Source: Nesterenkonia sphaerica (GTDB lineage: Bacteria; Actinomycetota; Actinomycetes; Actinomycetales; Micrococcaceae). Taken from it: a stretch of 64,000 bases of DNA. The translations under genes and the position numbers were made by a program. How positions within the stretch are numbered: position 1 is the first letter of the stretch; each line of letters starts with the position of its first letter. Where the stretch lies: NCBI RefSeq assembly GCF_005771565.1, contig NZ_VAWA01000001.1:136638-200637 (forward strand), written 5' to 3'. A model generated the notes under the pieces. That model did not search any database and was not told the DNA's origin. It saw only the letters and a list, made by a program, of their open reading frames with translations. This document shows, piece after piece, positions 8,155-16,467 of this stretch.

Positions 8155-8892
8155 TCACTTTTCCTGCAGCACTCGGCTGATGCCGCGGCTGGCGGTCTGC
8201 AGCGCGGCCAGAGACTGAAGCAGGTCCGGGGAATCGCGCGGTACCACCACTGTCAGCGCGGCCACGGCGGTACGGCGCTGGTCCAGAACGGGCACAGAGA
8301 GTCCGGCGGATTCCTCATTGATCAGTCCCTTGAGCATCGAATGCCCGCGTGCGCGCACTTCCGCCAGTTCCCGCTGCAGCCGCGAGTCCTCGGTCAGCGG
8401 ATCCGGTGATTGCTGGTGTCGCCAGGCTTTCAGGGCCGCGGGTGCGGCAAAGGCCAGCAGTACATGGCCCATGGAGGTTCGGTCTGCGGGCATCGTATCG
8501 GCGACCTCCGCTGGGTTCACCACCGCCCCGTGACGGGAGAGGCGTTCTACGATAAGCACACCTTCTGGGGCGAGCACAGAGAGCTGGGTGCTCTGCTGCA
8601 CCACGGAGTTCACATCCTGCATGAATGGCAGGGCGGCAGTGCGCAGTGTGCGGCTGATCGGTGCCTGCTGGGCCAGCTCCCACACGCGTCTGCCTACGCA
8701 GACCGCGCCGTCGGCGGAGACTTCCAGCAGCCCGAGCTCGCGCAGGGAGCGGACCAACCGGTATCCGGTGGTTCGGGGCAGGCCGGCGGCCGCCACGAGT
8801 TCGGCCACCGAGGGGGAGGGGGCGGTCTTCACGGCGTCCAAGAGTCGCAGGGCGCGTTCCAGGACGGCTTCGCCGGAGGCTGAGTTGGCCAT
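8155..8892 (-). CDS. IclR family transcriptional regulator (beside pcaHGBDC)
   Basis: This 245-residue regulator has an N-terminal winged helix (residues 6-65; helix-turn-helix in SVAELVAAAGLPRTTGYRLVRSL) and a C-terminal IclR effector domain ending with RGISRVLQ. IclR proteins of this type (PcaR, PcaU, PobR) sense protocatechuate, 4-hydroxybenzoate or beta-ketoadipate. It lies upstream of pcaH in the same direction and diverges from a second IclR gene 82 bases away, with a clear dyad in between. It probably controls the pca operon, but which effector it binds cannot be read from the sequence. Confidence 0.9.
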   Translation of the reverse strand: MANSASGEAVLERALRLLDAVKTAPSPSVAELVAAAGLPRTTGYRLVRSLRELGLLEVSADGAVCVGRRVWELAQQAPISRTLRTAALPFMQDVNSVVQQSTQLSVLAPEGVLIVERLSRHGAVVNPAEVADTMPADRTSMGHVLLAFAAPAALKAWRHQQSPDPLTEDSRLQRELAEVRARGHSMLKGLINEESAGLSVPVLDQRRTAVAALTVVVPRDSPDLLQSLAALQTASRGISRVLQEK

Positions 8893-8916
8893 AGTTCAGC
8901 CTAGCGCTGCCCACCG

Positions 8917-8939
8917 CCAGTCTTCTCATAGCAGACTGG
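8917..8939. promoter_or_regulatory. Dyad between two divergent IclR genes
   Basis: CCAGTCT (8917-8923) and AGACTGG (8933-8939) are perfect 7-base inverted arms around a 9-base spacer, in the middle of the 82-base gap between the two divergent IclR genes. The position suits an operator shared by both promoters, bound by one or both of these regulators. The symmetry is seen directly; the binding protein is inferred. Confidence 0.5.
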
Positions 8940-8974
8940 TAGTACGACGACGCAGCTGCGACGGGAAGGTGCCT

Positions 8975-9733
8975 ATGGCGAACTCACCGACAGGGGAGTC
9001 ACTGCTGGACCGGCTGGACCGTATCTTGGATGCGTTTTCCGCTGCCGAGAGCCTTCTCACCGCGGCGGAGATCGCCCGGCGCACCGGCCTGCCCTCGGCT
9101 ACCGCGCACCGACTCTGCACGGCAATGGCGGATCGGGGATGGCTGGAGTCGCTGCCCGGAGGGTACATGGTCGGCACCAGACTCTGGGAGATGACCAATC
9201 GGTCAGCCAGCACCATGAAACTCGCGATTCGCGCCCGCCCCTACCTCTCTGACGTTCACGCCGTGGTGGGCCACCATGTGCAGCTGGGAGTCATTGACGC
9301 CGATGAGGTGCTCTTCATCGATCGGCTCTCCGGGCGCGGAGCCCCAGAGATCCATGGCGGCGTCGCCGGCCGACTGCCTCTGCACCTCTCGGCGACCGGA
9401 ATGGTGCTGCTGGCCCACGCCCCCGATGACTTTCGGGACTCCTATCGCGACCGTTGCTCCGGGGCGCTCCCCGGGCAGGGGGCACCGGTGGCGGAGGAGC
9501 GCCTCGAGGTAATTCGTCGGCGGGGCTTCTGCGCGCAGACCGGTGCCATCGAGTCAGGCGTCACCGGCGTAGCGGTGCCGATCCGGAAACGCGGGGAAGG
9601 GGTGGTGGCGGCGTTGGGAGTGGTCACCGATGACCCCGATGCCGCCTCGCGTCCCGGTCCCTGGGCACAGACATTATTGGTAGCTGCCCGGGGGATTCAG
9701 CGTGAAACCAGAGTGGATCGTTCCTCTCATTGA
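8975..9733 (+). CDS. IclR family transcriptional regulator (upstream of pobA)
   Basis: This 252-residue IclR regulator has a winged helix at residues 9-70 (LLTAAEIARRTGLPSATAHRLCTAM) and the C-terminal effector-binding domain, in which IRRRGFCAQTGAIESGVTGVAVPI is a typical segment (shown in two parts: IRRRGFCAQTG and AIESGVTGVAVPI). ATG 8975 has GGGAAGG 6 bases upstream; the frame is open far upstream, but that overlaps the divergent regulator. It lies 93 bases before pobA in the same direction, so a PobR-like role sensing 4-hydroxybenzoate is a fair inference. It is clearly diverged from its neighbour, so the pair is not a recent duplication. Confidence 0.9.
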   Translation: MANSPTGESLLDRLDRILDAFSAAESLLTAAEIARRTGLPSATAHRLCTAMADRGWLESLPGGYMVGTRLWEMTNRSASTMKLAIRARPYLSDVHAVVGHHVQLGVIDADEVLFIDRLSGRGAPEIHGGVAGRLPLHLSATGMVLLAHAPDDFRDSYRDRCSGALPGQGAPVAEERLEVIRRRGFCAQTGAIESGVTGVAVPIRKRGEGVVAALGVVTDDPDAASRPGPWAQTLLVAARGIQRETRVDRSSH

Positions 9734-9826
9734 ATGAGATCTCTGTGGCGGGTCTGACAGCGGCCCGCGCACACTGGAGGCACCGCCGCCGGGGCGCGGC
9801 AAGGACCGATCTGAAAGAGGCAGGCC

Positions 9827-11062
9827 ATGAGCCAGACAAGCAACCGAGTCGATGTGGGCATCGTGGGCGGTGGACCTGCGGGTTTGATGACCGCGCTGCT
9901 GTTGAAGCGCCGCGGCATCAGTGCCGCAGTGGTCGAGCGCAGGAGCCACGGCGAGATCCGGCGCACCCAGCGTGCCGGAATCCTCGAGGCGCCCACAGTG
10001 GACATGTTGGTGGAGGCCGAGGTGGGATCACGGGTGCTCACCGACGGCCACGAGCATGAAGGGACCGTCCTGAGCTTCGACGGTGTGCAGCACCGCATTG
10101 ACTTCCAAGAGCTGGTGGGCCGCTCCGTCTGGCTTTATCCACAGAATGAGGTCTTCCATGACCTGGCCACCGCCTGGGAGCGGGAAGGAGGGCAGATTCA
10201 CTGGTCGGTGCAAGAGGTGGGGGTCCACGGCGTCGACTCCGATCAGCCCAGCATCACCTTCCTCGATGCCCAGGGTCAGGCCGGGCGTATTGAGGCGGAT
10301 CTCATTGTCGGTGCCGATGGCTCCCGCTCGATGTGCCGCCGTCTGATCCCGGAGGATGTGCGGACCGACTATTTCACCACCTACCCCTTCGCCTGGTTCG
10401 GAATCCTCTGCGACGCCCCACCGACGGCTCCTGAGCTGATCTATGCGAACTCCGAGGTGGGCTTTGCGCTGATTTCGCAGCGTAATGAGTCCGTCCAGCG
10501 GATGTACTTCCAGTGCGATCCCGAGACCAAGCCAGCGGACTGGAGCGACGCGGCGATCTTCGACCACATCCAACAGGTGCTGGGCGGGCCGGACGCGGTG
10601 AACCTGAAGCGCGGTCCGATCATCGAAAAGACGGTGCTGCCGTTCCGCTCCTATGTCTGTGACCCCATGACGTTCGGGCGTTTGGTGCTTGCTGGCGACG
10701 CCGGCCATACTGTGCCGCCCACGGGAGCCAAGGGCCTCAATCTCGCGTTTTCTGATGTACGGGCCCTCGTCCCGCGGGTGGAGGAGTTCCTTACCGGTTT
10801 GCGCCAGGCTGCTGAAGCCGAGGCGGACGCGCCGGCTTCAACGGCGCCGCTGGAGCGGTATTCGCGCACAACACTGGATCGGGTGTGGAAGGCCCAGAAC
10901 TTCTCCTACTGGGCCACCAACCTGCTGCACCGGCAGCCTGGCGAGAACGAGTTCGCGCAGCGCCGGCGGCGCGGAGAGTTCGACGCCATCACCGGCTCAG
11001 TGCACGGTCAGGCCTACTTCGCCGACTCCTACACCGGATGGAGTGCCCCTTCCCCCAACTGA
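9827..11062 (+). CDS. pobA: 4-Hydroxybenzoate 3-monooxygenase
   Basis: This 411-residue flavoprotein hydroxylase of the PobA family converts 4-hydroxybenzoate to protocatechuate with NAD(P)H and O2. The FAD-binding GxGxxG motif is in VGIVGGGPAGLMTALL at the N-terminus, the PobA-typical RTQRAGILE follows near residue 46, the DG motif is in LIVGADGSRSMCR, and the second FAD motif is RLVLAGDAGHTVPPTGAKG. An AGAGG ribosome site precedes the ATG. The gene sits between an IclR regulator and an aromatic-acid transporter gene that starts 50 bases downstream, forming a 4-hydroxybenzoate uptake and oxidation unit that feeds pcaHG. Confidence 0.95.
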   Translation: MSQTSNRVDVGIVGGGPAGLMTALLLKRRGISAAVVERRSHGEIRRTQRAGILEAPTVDMLVEAEVGSRVLTDGHEHEGTVLSFDGVQHRIDFQELVGRSVWLYPQNEVFHDLATAWEREGGQIHWSVQEVGVHGVDSDQPSITFLDAQGQAGRIEADLIVGADGSRSMCRRLIPEDVRTDYFTTYPFAWFGILCDAPPTAPELIYANSEVGFALISQRNESVQRMYFQCDPETKPADWSDAAIFDHIQQVLGGPDAVNLKRGPIIEKTVLPFRSYVCDPMTFGRLVLAGDAGHTVPPTGAKGLNLAFSDVRALVPRVEEFLTGLRQAAEAEADAPASTAPLERYSRTTLDRVWKAQNFSYWATNLLHRQPGENEFAQRRRRGEFDAITGSVHGQAYFADSYTGWSAPSPN

Positions 11063-11112
11063 GTGTGCCAAGGGGCGGGGACTAGAGTAGCTCCATGGCA
11101 AGGGGACAGCAC

Positions 11113-12534
11113 ATGCAAGAGGTCAAGAACAATTCGCCGCTCGTGCCATGGAACATCCCCAAAAGGGTAACGTGGTTGGTATTGGGGGCGTGCTGGTTCT
11201 CCATTCTGGCTGAAGGCTATGACATTGGTGTCCTCGGCGCTGTGCTGCCGACGCTCGGCGAGTACGAACCATGGAATCTGAGCCCCATGGAACTTGGTGG
11301 TCTCGGGGCCTACGCCCTGATGGGCATGCTCATCGGGGCGCTCTTCATCGGCCAGCTCAGCGACTTGATGGGACGCCGCCGGGTTCTGCTCATCGCCTTT
11401 GTCATCTACAACGGCTCCGCGCTTGGCGCGGCTCTGGCTCCCTCCGCAGAAGTGTTCGGCCTGTTTCGGTTCATCGGCGGACTGGGCATGGGCGGGCTCA
11501 TCCCCATTGCGGCAGCCATGACGATCGAGTTTTCGCCACCCTGGCGGCGCTCGCTCAACTACACACTGATGTTTTCGGCCTATTCACTGGGCATCGTCGC
11601 CGCAGCGCTGGCAGCGCTAGCTATCCTGACCCGGTCGGATGATCCTGACGCGTGGCGCTGGGTCGTCGGGATTGGCGCTGTCCCCATCGCCTTTCTGCCA
11701 GTAATCGCCAAGATGCTGCCCGAGTCATTGGAGTACCAAGTCAACAAGGGGCAGATCGAAAAGGCCCGGGTCCAGGCCAGGAAACTAGGAATTCCGTCCT
11801 TCAACCCGGACACCGTCCGGGTGGCAGATTCTGAGAAAGTATCCGATGTCCCGTGGCGCCAGGTGCTGGCGGCGATTTTCTCTCGAAAGTTCTTGCGCTC
11901 GACGCTCCTGTTCTGGGTCGCCCTCTTCTGTGGTCTGCTTCTGGTGTACGGACTCAACACATGGCTGCCCTCCATCATGCGGGAAGCGGGTTACGACCTC
12001 GGCAGCTCGCTGACGTTTCTTCTCGTGTTCAGTCTGACGGCCGCCGTAGGCGGGCTGGCAGTGGGTTGGGCTTCGGATCGCTACGGGCCGAGACCGGTAC
12101 TGGTGGTCTTCTACCTCCTGGGTGGTCTCGGGACCGTTCTCCTCATGATGGATTACCCCTTTGGGGTGAACATGATTCTGGTGGGCTTCGCGGGGCTCGG
12201 CGCAATTGGCACTTCGGCGATCCTGACCGGTTACATCACCGACTACTACCCGCCGAATGCTCGAGCTACCGCTGCCGGCTGGGCGTTGAGTTTCGCGCGA
12301 ATTGGAGCCATCATGGGGCCGATCATCGGAGGCTGGATCGCAGCGTCGACCCTTGGCTTCGCATGGAACTTCTACGTATTTGCCGCAGCGGGGCTGATCG
12401 CAGCTATTTGCCTCGCATTAATTCCCAAAGAAAAGCCGAGCGCCACCGCCATCGAGCTTGAAGTCGCGAGGCGAGGTCAACCAGGTGCTCAACCCGTTCA
12501 GGGTCGGGAAAAGGCGCCCGCGATCCAAGGATGA
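11113..12534 (+). CDS. pcaK: MFS aromatic acid:H+ symporter (AAHS family, PcaK-like)
   Basis: This 12-helix major facilitator of about 473 residues has the AAHS-family signature: EGYDIGVLGAVLPTL in helix 1 with the acidic residue needed for transport, the loop 2-3 motif GQLSDLMGRRRVLL, and GWASDRYGPRPVL in loop 8-9. The family imports 4-hydroxybenzoate, protocatechuate or other aromatic acids with protons. ATG 11113 is preferred because AAGGGGAC lies just upstream; ATG 11095 in the same frame is possible. Its place directly after pobA suggests 4-hydroxybenzoate as the substrate, though shikimate-like acids cannot be excluded given the next genes. Confidence 0.87.
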   Translation: MQEVKNNSPLVPWNIPKRVTWLVLGACWFSILAEGYDIGVLGAVLPTLGEYEPWNLSPMELGGLGAYALMGMLIGALFIGQLSDLMGRRRVLLIAFVIYNGSALGAALAPSAEVFGLFRFIGGLGMGGLIPIAAAMTIEFSPPWRRSLNYTLMFSAYSLGIVAAALAALAILTRSDDPDAWRWVVGIGAVPIAFLPVIAKMLPESLEYQVNKGQIEKARVQARKLGIPSFNPDTVRVADSEKVSDVPWRQVLAAIFSRKFLRSTLLFWVALFCGLLLVYGLNTWLPSIMREAGYDLGSSLTFLLVFSLTAAVGGLAVGWASDRYGPRPVLVVFYLLGGLGTVLLMMDYPFGVNMILVGFAGLGAIGTSAILTGYITDYYPPNARATAAGWALSFARIGAIMGPIIGGWIAASTLGFAWNFYVFAAAGLIAAICLALIPKEKPSATAIELEVARRGQPGAQPVQGREKAPAIQG

Positions 12535-12634
12535 TCACCGTGCCCAGATCTCTGTTTCATGCAGTCGAGCTTTCTGGCGTCCCCAATTCTATGAGCCGCG
12601 CGTACGCAATAGGTCGGACTGGGGTCCGGCTGTG

Positions 12635-14275
12635 ATGACGACGGTCGCAGAACAAGTTGGCACCTATCTGGCACGTCTCGGCGTAGGACATGCCTTCGGT
12701 GTGGTCGGGAGCGGAAACTTCGTGATCACCAATGCCCTCCGCCAGGCCGGAGTTCCTTTCACAGCCGCTCGCCATGAAGGGGGTGCCGCCACCATGGCTG
12801 ACGCATACTCCCGAATGAGCGAGCGGGTCAGCGTACTGAGCCTCCACCAGGGATGCGGGCTCACCAATGCCGGTACCGGGCTCTGTGAGGCAGCCAAGTC
12901 GCGCACCCCCATGATCGTGCTGGCCGCTGAAACCGCCGCCCACCAGACCCACTCCAATTTCGCCATGGATCAGGAGGGGTTTGCCCGCTCGGTCATGGCC
13001 CAACCGGCACGGGTGTACTCCCCAGAAACTGCCATGCGTGACACCCTGCGGGCCTACCGCGTAGCCCTTCGGGACCGAAGGACCGTGGTGCTCAACCTGC
13101 CGCTGAATGTGCAGTCAGCTGAAGCAGTCGGCGAGATTCCAGACACCATGGTCGAACCACGGCCTGACGCTGCACCTTCTGCAATCGAGCTGAGCAAGCT
13201 GAGCGAGGCGATCTCAGCCAGTAGGCGGCCTGTCTTTGTCGCAGGGCGGGGCGGACGCGGTGCCAAACAGGAAATACTGGGCCTCGCCAGGGCCACCGGA
13301 GCGCTCGTGGCCACCAGTGCGGTGGCCAAAGGCCTCTTCAACGACGACGCCTTCAACCTCGGCATCTCAGGAGGTTTCTCTTCGCCGCTGACCGCGGAGC
13401 TGATCCGTGACGCCGATCTGATCGTCGCCTTCGGATGCGCACTCAACATGTGGACCATGCGCCACGGCAAACTCATTGGTAGCAACACCGTGATCGCCCA
13501 AGTCGACGTGGACGATGCTGCGCTCGGGGCCCATCGGCCGGTGGATATTCCGGTGCTGGGAAGTTCCAGAGGGGTGGCATCTGCGCTGTTGGGGGTTTTC
13601 GATGGCGAGGAGCGTACTGGTTACCGGACAGCGGAGGTGCGTGACCGCATCGGAAACTATGGTCGGTGGGACCAGACGCCCACTGCGGACCTGGGCGTGC
13701 CGGGCCACACCATCGACCCCCGCGAATTGTCCAAAGAGGTCAACGGCCTACTTCCGGCAGAACGGATCGTCAGTATCGATTCGGGGAACTTCATGGGCTA
13801 TCCCAGCCAGTACTTCGACGTTCCCGACGAGTTTGGATTCTGCTTCACCCAAGCTTTTCAGTCGATCGGACTGGGACTGTACACCGCCATAGGTGCTGCA
13901 CTGGCGCAGCCAGCACGCATGCCGGTGTTGGGAACGGGGGACGGGGGGTTCCTCATGGCTGTTCAAGAACTGGAAACCGCTGTAAGACTCAAGCTTCCCC
14001 TCGTCGTCGTGGTCTATAACGATGCCGCTTACTCCGCAGAAGTCCACCACTTCGGGCAGGACCAGGACATGTCCACCGTGACGTTCCCCGACACCGACAT
14101 CGCTGCCCTTGCCCGCGGTTTCGGTGCCGAGGGCATCACTGTGCGATCTATCGAAGATCTTCACCCGTTGGGCCAATGGGCCGCCTCTTCCCCTAACAAA
14201 CCTCTCGTGATCGATGCGAAAATCGCCGACGACGGCGGCTCCTGGTGGCTGGCAGAAGCTTTCCAAGGCCACTGA
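12635..14275 (+). CDS. Thiamine diphosphate-dependent enzyme (acetolactate synthase-like)
   Basis: This 546-residue enzyme has the three domains of the acetolactate synthase/benzoylformate decarboxylase family: an N-terminal pyrimidine-binding domain with the ThDP glutamate in RHEGGAATMADAYSR, a central domain, and a C-terminal pyrophosphate-binding domain with the GDG motif (GTGDGGFLMAVQEL) ending in the VVYND asparagine. It should act on a 2-oxo acid, as a decarboxylase or carboligase. It does not match a named beta-ketoadipate enzyme. It lies 100 bases after the transporter and 78 bases before the dehydroshikimate dehydratase, so a role in degrading a side product or related cyclohexane carboxylate is possible but not shown. 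The start is ATG 12635 (GTG 12632 also possible); no clear ribosome site. Confidence 0.75.
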   Translation: MTTVAEQVGTYLARLGVGHAFGVVGSGNFVITNALRQAGVPFTAARHEGGAATMADAYSRMSERVSVLSLHQGCGLTNAGTGLCEAAKSRTPMIVLAAETAAHQTHSNFAMDQEGFARSVMAQPARVYSPETAMRDTLRAYRVALRDRRTVVLNLPLNVQSAEAVGEIPDTMVEPRPDAAPSAIELSKLSEAISASRRPVFVAGRGGRGAKQEILGLARATGALVATSAVAKGLFNDDAFNLGISGGFSSPLTAELIRDADLIVAFGCALNMWTMRHGKLIGSNTVIAQVDVDDAALGAHRPVDIPVLGSSRGVASALLGVFDGEERTGYRTAEVRDRIGNYGRWDQTPTADLGVPGHTIDPRELSKEVNGLLPAERIVSIDSGNFMGYPSQYFDVPDEFGFCFTQAFQSIGLGLYTAIGAALAQPARMPVLGTGDGGFLMAVQELETAVRLKLPLVVVVYNDAAYSAEVHHFGQDQDMSTVTFPDTDIAALARGFGAEGITVRSIEDLHPLGQWAASSPNKPLVIDAKIADDGGSWWLAEAFQGH

Positions 14276-14317
14276 ACATCGGCTACGGGTCAGTCGACCG
14301 GCGGAGAGCTGCCGCCA

Positions 14318-14346
14318 TAGACCACTAATGTAATCTTTGGTACATT
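14318..14346 (+). promoter_or_regulatory. Promoter with overlapping dyad operator (copy 1), before qsuB
   Basis: TAGACC (14318-14323) and TACATT (14341-14346) are spaced by 17 bases and read as -35 and -10 boxes. Overlapping them is a 20-base dyad, AATGTA (14327-14332), 8 bases, TACATT. The predicted transcript start falls at about the ATG at 14354, which fits a leaderless mRNA and the lack of a ribosome site. Nearly the same arrangement recurs at 17103-17131 before the TRAP transporter genes, pointing to a common regulator; the TetR-family protein encoded at the end of that operon is the best candidate. Confidence 0.6.
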
Positions 14347-14353
14347 GCGATCT

Positions 14354-16144
14354 ATGGTGACCTCCATCGCAACTGTCTCCCTGTCCGGTGGACTGACCGA
14401 GAAGTTGCAAGCCTGCGCCAAGGCGGGTTTCGACGGCGTCGAGGTGATGGATGCAGACCTCACCGTCGCTTATGAATCGCCCGAGGAGATTCGCGCCCTC
14501 TGCCACCGGCTGGGCCTGAAAATTGACATGCTCCAGCCCCTGCGGGACGCCGAGGGGGTGGATGAGGCCACCTTTGCTGACAACCTCAGGCGCGCACGCG
14601 AAAAGTTCCGCACCATGAACCGGCTCGGCACGGATCTGCTGCTGGTGTGCAGCAATGCCGGGACCGCCACTGTTGATGACGACGCTGTGGTGACGTCTCA
14701 GCTGGGGCAGCTCGCCGACGCCGCGGCTGAGTTTGGGGTCCGCATCGCCTATGAGGCCCTTGCCTGGGGAAGGTTTGTCAATGACTACCGGCACGCGTGG
14801 AGATTGGTGGAAGCCGCAGACCGGCCGAACCTCGGGACCTGTTTGGACAGCTTCCACATTCTGTCCCGAGGACACGACCCGGCCGGAATCGAAGAGATTG
14901 ACGGGGAGAAGATCTTTTTCCTCCAGCTGGCTGATGCGCCGCAGCTGGAGATGGACCTGCTTTCCTGGAGTCGGCACCACCGCCTCTTCCCCGGGGAGGG
15001 AGCCTTCGACCTCACCGGATTCCTCAAACATGTTCTGCGGGCTGGCTACCGCGGGCCGCTCTCACTGGAGGTTTTCAACGACACCTTCCGGCAGACCGAT
15101 GTGTACCGGACCGCAGCCCATGCACAGCGGGCGCTGATCTGGCTGGCCGACCAAGCCGGGGCCGAAGAGCACAGCCGGCACGGCAAACTCCCGGCCGGGC
15201 AACCGCCGCAGGGCTTCGACTTCGTCGAGATTGCCGGAGCGGACCTCAGCGAGGTCGACCAGCTGATGAACCAGCTGGGATTCACCTTCCGGGGTAGGCA
15301 CCGCCGCAAGCCGGTGCGCCTATGGTCCCTGGGCGAGGCCCGGATCATCCTCAACGAACAGCGCAAGCGCGAAACACCTCAGCTGGCCGCCTTGGGGCTG
15401 GAGGTCGCCCACAGCGGACGCGCTGCGGATCGGGCCCAATCCCTGGGGGCCGCCCCCGTCTTCCGGAACACCTCGACCGGGGAGTTCGACCTCCGCGGGG
15501 TCGCCGCACCGGACGGCACCGAGATCTTCTGGAACGGCCACGGTGAGCCGATCAGGTGGATTGGCGAGTTCGAAGGAGGCATGGAGCCCGGTGAGCAGCA
15601 CGGCGGGATCGACCATGTCAACCTCTCCTACCCCTGGCAGCACTTCGATGAAGCAGTCCTCTTCGCTACTAGCGCCTTAGGCCTCGAACCCGCGGCCTCC
15701 GCTGAGGTTCCCGGGCCGCTGGGTCTGGTCCGAAGCCAAGTGATGCACACCGCCGACCGCAAGGTGAGGGTGCCGCTGAACCTGGCACCGCCGACCGCGC
15801 CGGTGCCCCCGCGGCACGTGGCCCTGCAGTGTGCGGACATCATCACCACTGCCGCGCGGGCCCGCTCCCGAGGACTGCGATTCTTGCCGGTGCCAGACAA
15901 TTACTATGACGATCTGACCGCCAGGCTGCCCCTGGATCCAGACTTTGTGAGCACATTGAAGGAACTGGATCTGCTCTATGACCGGGACGGCGCGGGAGAC
16001 TTCATTCACTTCTACACCCCCACCATCGGGGAGTTCTTCTTTGAAATCGTCGAACGCCGCGGCGATTACGCCGGCTACGGAGCTCCCAACGCCCCGGTCC
16101 GCTTGGCTGCCCAGCGGGCTCTGACGGCAACGCAATCTCGCTGA
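14354..16144 (+). CDS. qsuB: 3-Dehydroshikimate dehydratase, QsuB/QuiC1 type with HPPD-like domain
   Basis: This 596-residue two-domain protein has an N-terminal sugar phosphate isomerase-type TIM barrel (residues 1-270; metal-site segments IAYEALAWGRFVNDY, CLDSFHILSRG, SLEVFNDTFRQ) and a C-terminal vicinal-oxygen-chelate half like 4-hydroxyphenylpyruvate dioxygenase (about 295-580; FVEIAGADL, HGGIDHVNLSYPW, IHFYTPTIGEFFFEIVER). This fusion is known from C. glutamicum QsuB and Pseudomonas QuiC1, where the barrel dehydrates 3-dehydroshikimate to protocatechuate; the role of the C-terminal half is less clear. ATG 14354 is chosen over TTG 14345, which lies within the -10 box. With the shikimate dehydrogenase and TRAP genes downstream it should supply protocatechuate to pcaHG. 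Confidence 0.9.
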   Translation: MVTSIATVSLSGGLTEKLQACAKAGFDGVEVMDADLTVAYESPEEIRALCHRLGLKIDMLQPLRDAEGVDEATFADNLRRAREKFRTMNRLGTDLLLVCSNAGTATVDDDAVVTSQLGQLADAAAEFGVRIAYEALAWGRFVNDYRHAWRLVEAADRPNLGTCLDSFHILSRGHDPAGIEEIDGEKIFFLQLADAPQLEMDLLSWSRHHRLFPGEGAFDLTGFLKHVLRAGYRGPLSLEVFNDTFRQTDVYRTAAHAQRALIWLADQAGAEEHSRHGKLPAGQPPQGFDFVEIAGADLSEVDQLMNQLGFTFRGRHRRKPVRLWSLGEARIILNEQRKRETPQLAALGLEVAHSGRAADRAQSLGAAPVFRNTSTGEFDLRGVAAPDGTEIFWNGHGEPIRWIGEFEGGMEPGEQHGGIDHVNLSYPWQHFDEAVLFATSALGLEPAASAEVPGPLGLVRSQVMHTADRKVRVPLNLAPPTAPVPPRHVALQCADIITTAARARSRGLRFLPVPDNYYDDLTARLPLDPDFVSTLKELDLLYDRDGAGDFIHFYTPTIGEFFFEIVERRGDYAGYGAPNAPVRLAAQRALTATQSR

Positions 16145-16201
16145 CCGGTGGGGTGCATTACTTGGGCCTGCATCGTCGTGACCGAATGAACCCCTGATTA
16201 A

Positions 16202-16247
16202 CTAGTGCGGGATTGCGTTGCTGTGCTACCCCGCACTAGCATATAAT
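16202..16247 (+). promoter_or_regulatory. Inverted repeat and TATAAT box before hicA
   Basis: CTAGTGCGGG (16202-16211) and CCCGCACTAG (16230-16239) are perfect 10-base inverted arms with an 18-base spacer, followed by TATAAT (16242-16247), with TTGCTG 18 bases before it. HicB antitoxins commonly repress their own promoter, so this may be the hicAB operator. One difficulty: the TATAAT ends only one base before the hicA ATG, so a start from it would lie inside the gene. The repeat could instead act as a weak terminator after qsuB. Confidence 0.4.
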
Positions 16248-16248
16248 T

Positions 16249-16467
16249 ATGCCTAAGAAGCGAGACCTCGTCAGGAGGCTGCAGAAGGCAGCGAAAGCGC
16301 AGGGGGTTACTTTCGAGCAGGCGGACCGGCGGGGTGGCAGGCACGATATATACAAGCTGGATGGGCAGGTCATCCCTATTCCTCGCCATACGGAAATAAA
16401 TGAAATGACCGCCGAGGCAATCTACAAGCAGGCAGAGGTCAAGCTGGGAAAAAGGTGGTGGAAGTGA
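16249..16467 (+). CDS. hicA: HicA-like mRNA interferase toxin
   Basis: This 72-residue basic protein has the double-stranded-RNA-binding-like HicA fold: a short helical start (MPKKRDLVRRLQKAAKAQG), the catalytic histidine His32 in GGRHDIYKLDG, then VIPIPRHTEINEMTAEAIYK and a C-terminal helix. HicA toxins cut mRNA during translation. It directly overlaps hicB (GTGA), the classical toxin-first order. Local base composition is clearly richer in A and T than the flanking catabolic genes, which suggests recent acquisition between qsuB and the TRAP genes. Confidence 0.82.
   Translation: MPKKRDLVRRLQKAAKAQGVTFEQADRRGGRHDIYKLDGQVIPIPRHTEINEMTAEAIYKQAEVKLGKRWWK

Noticed and set aside
13748-15031. A 427-codon open frame on the minus strand
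   Set aside because: It lies opposite the ThDP enzyme and qsuB genes, has no recognisable domain and low-complexity composition, and is a GC-skew shadow.
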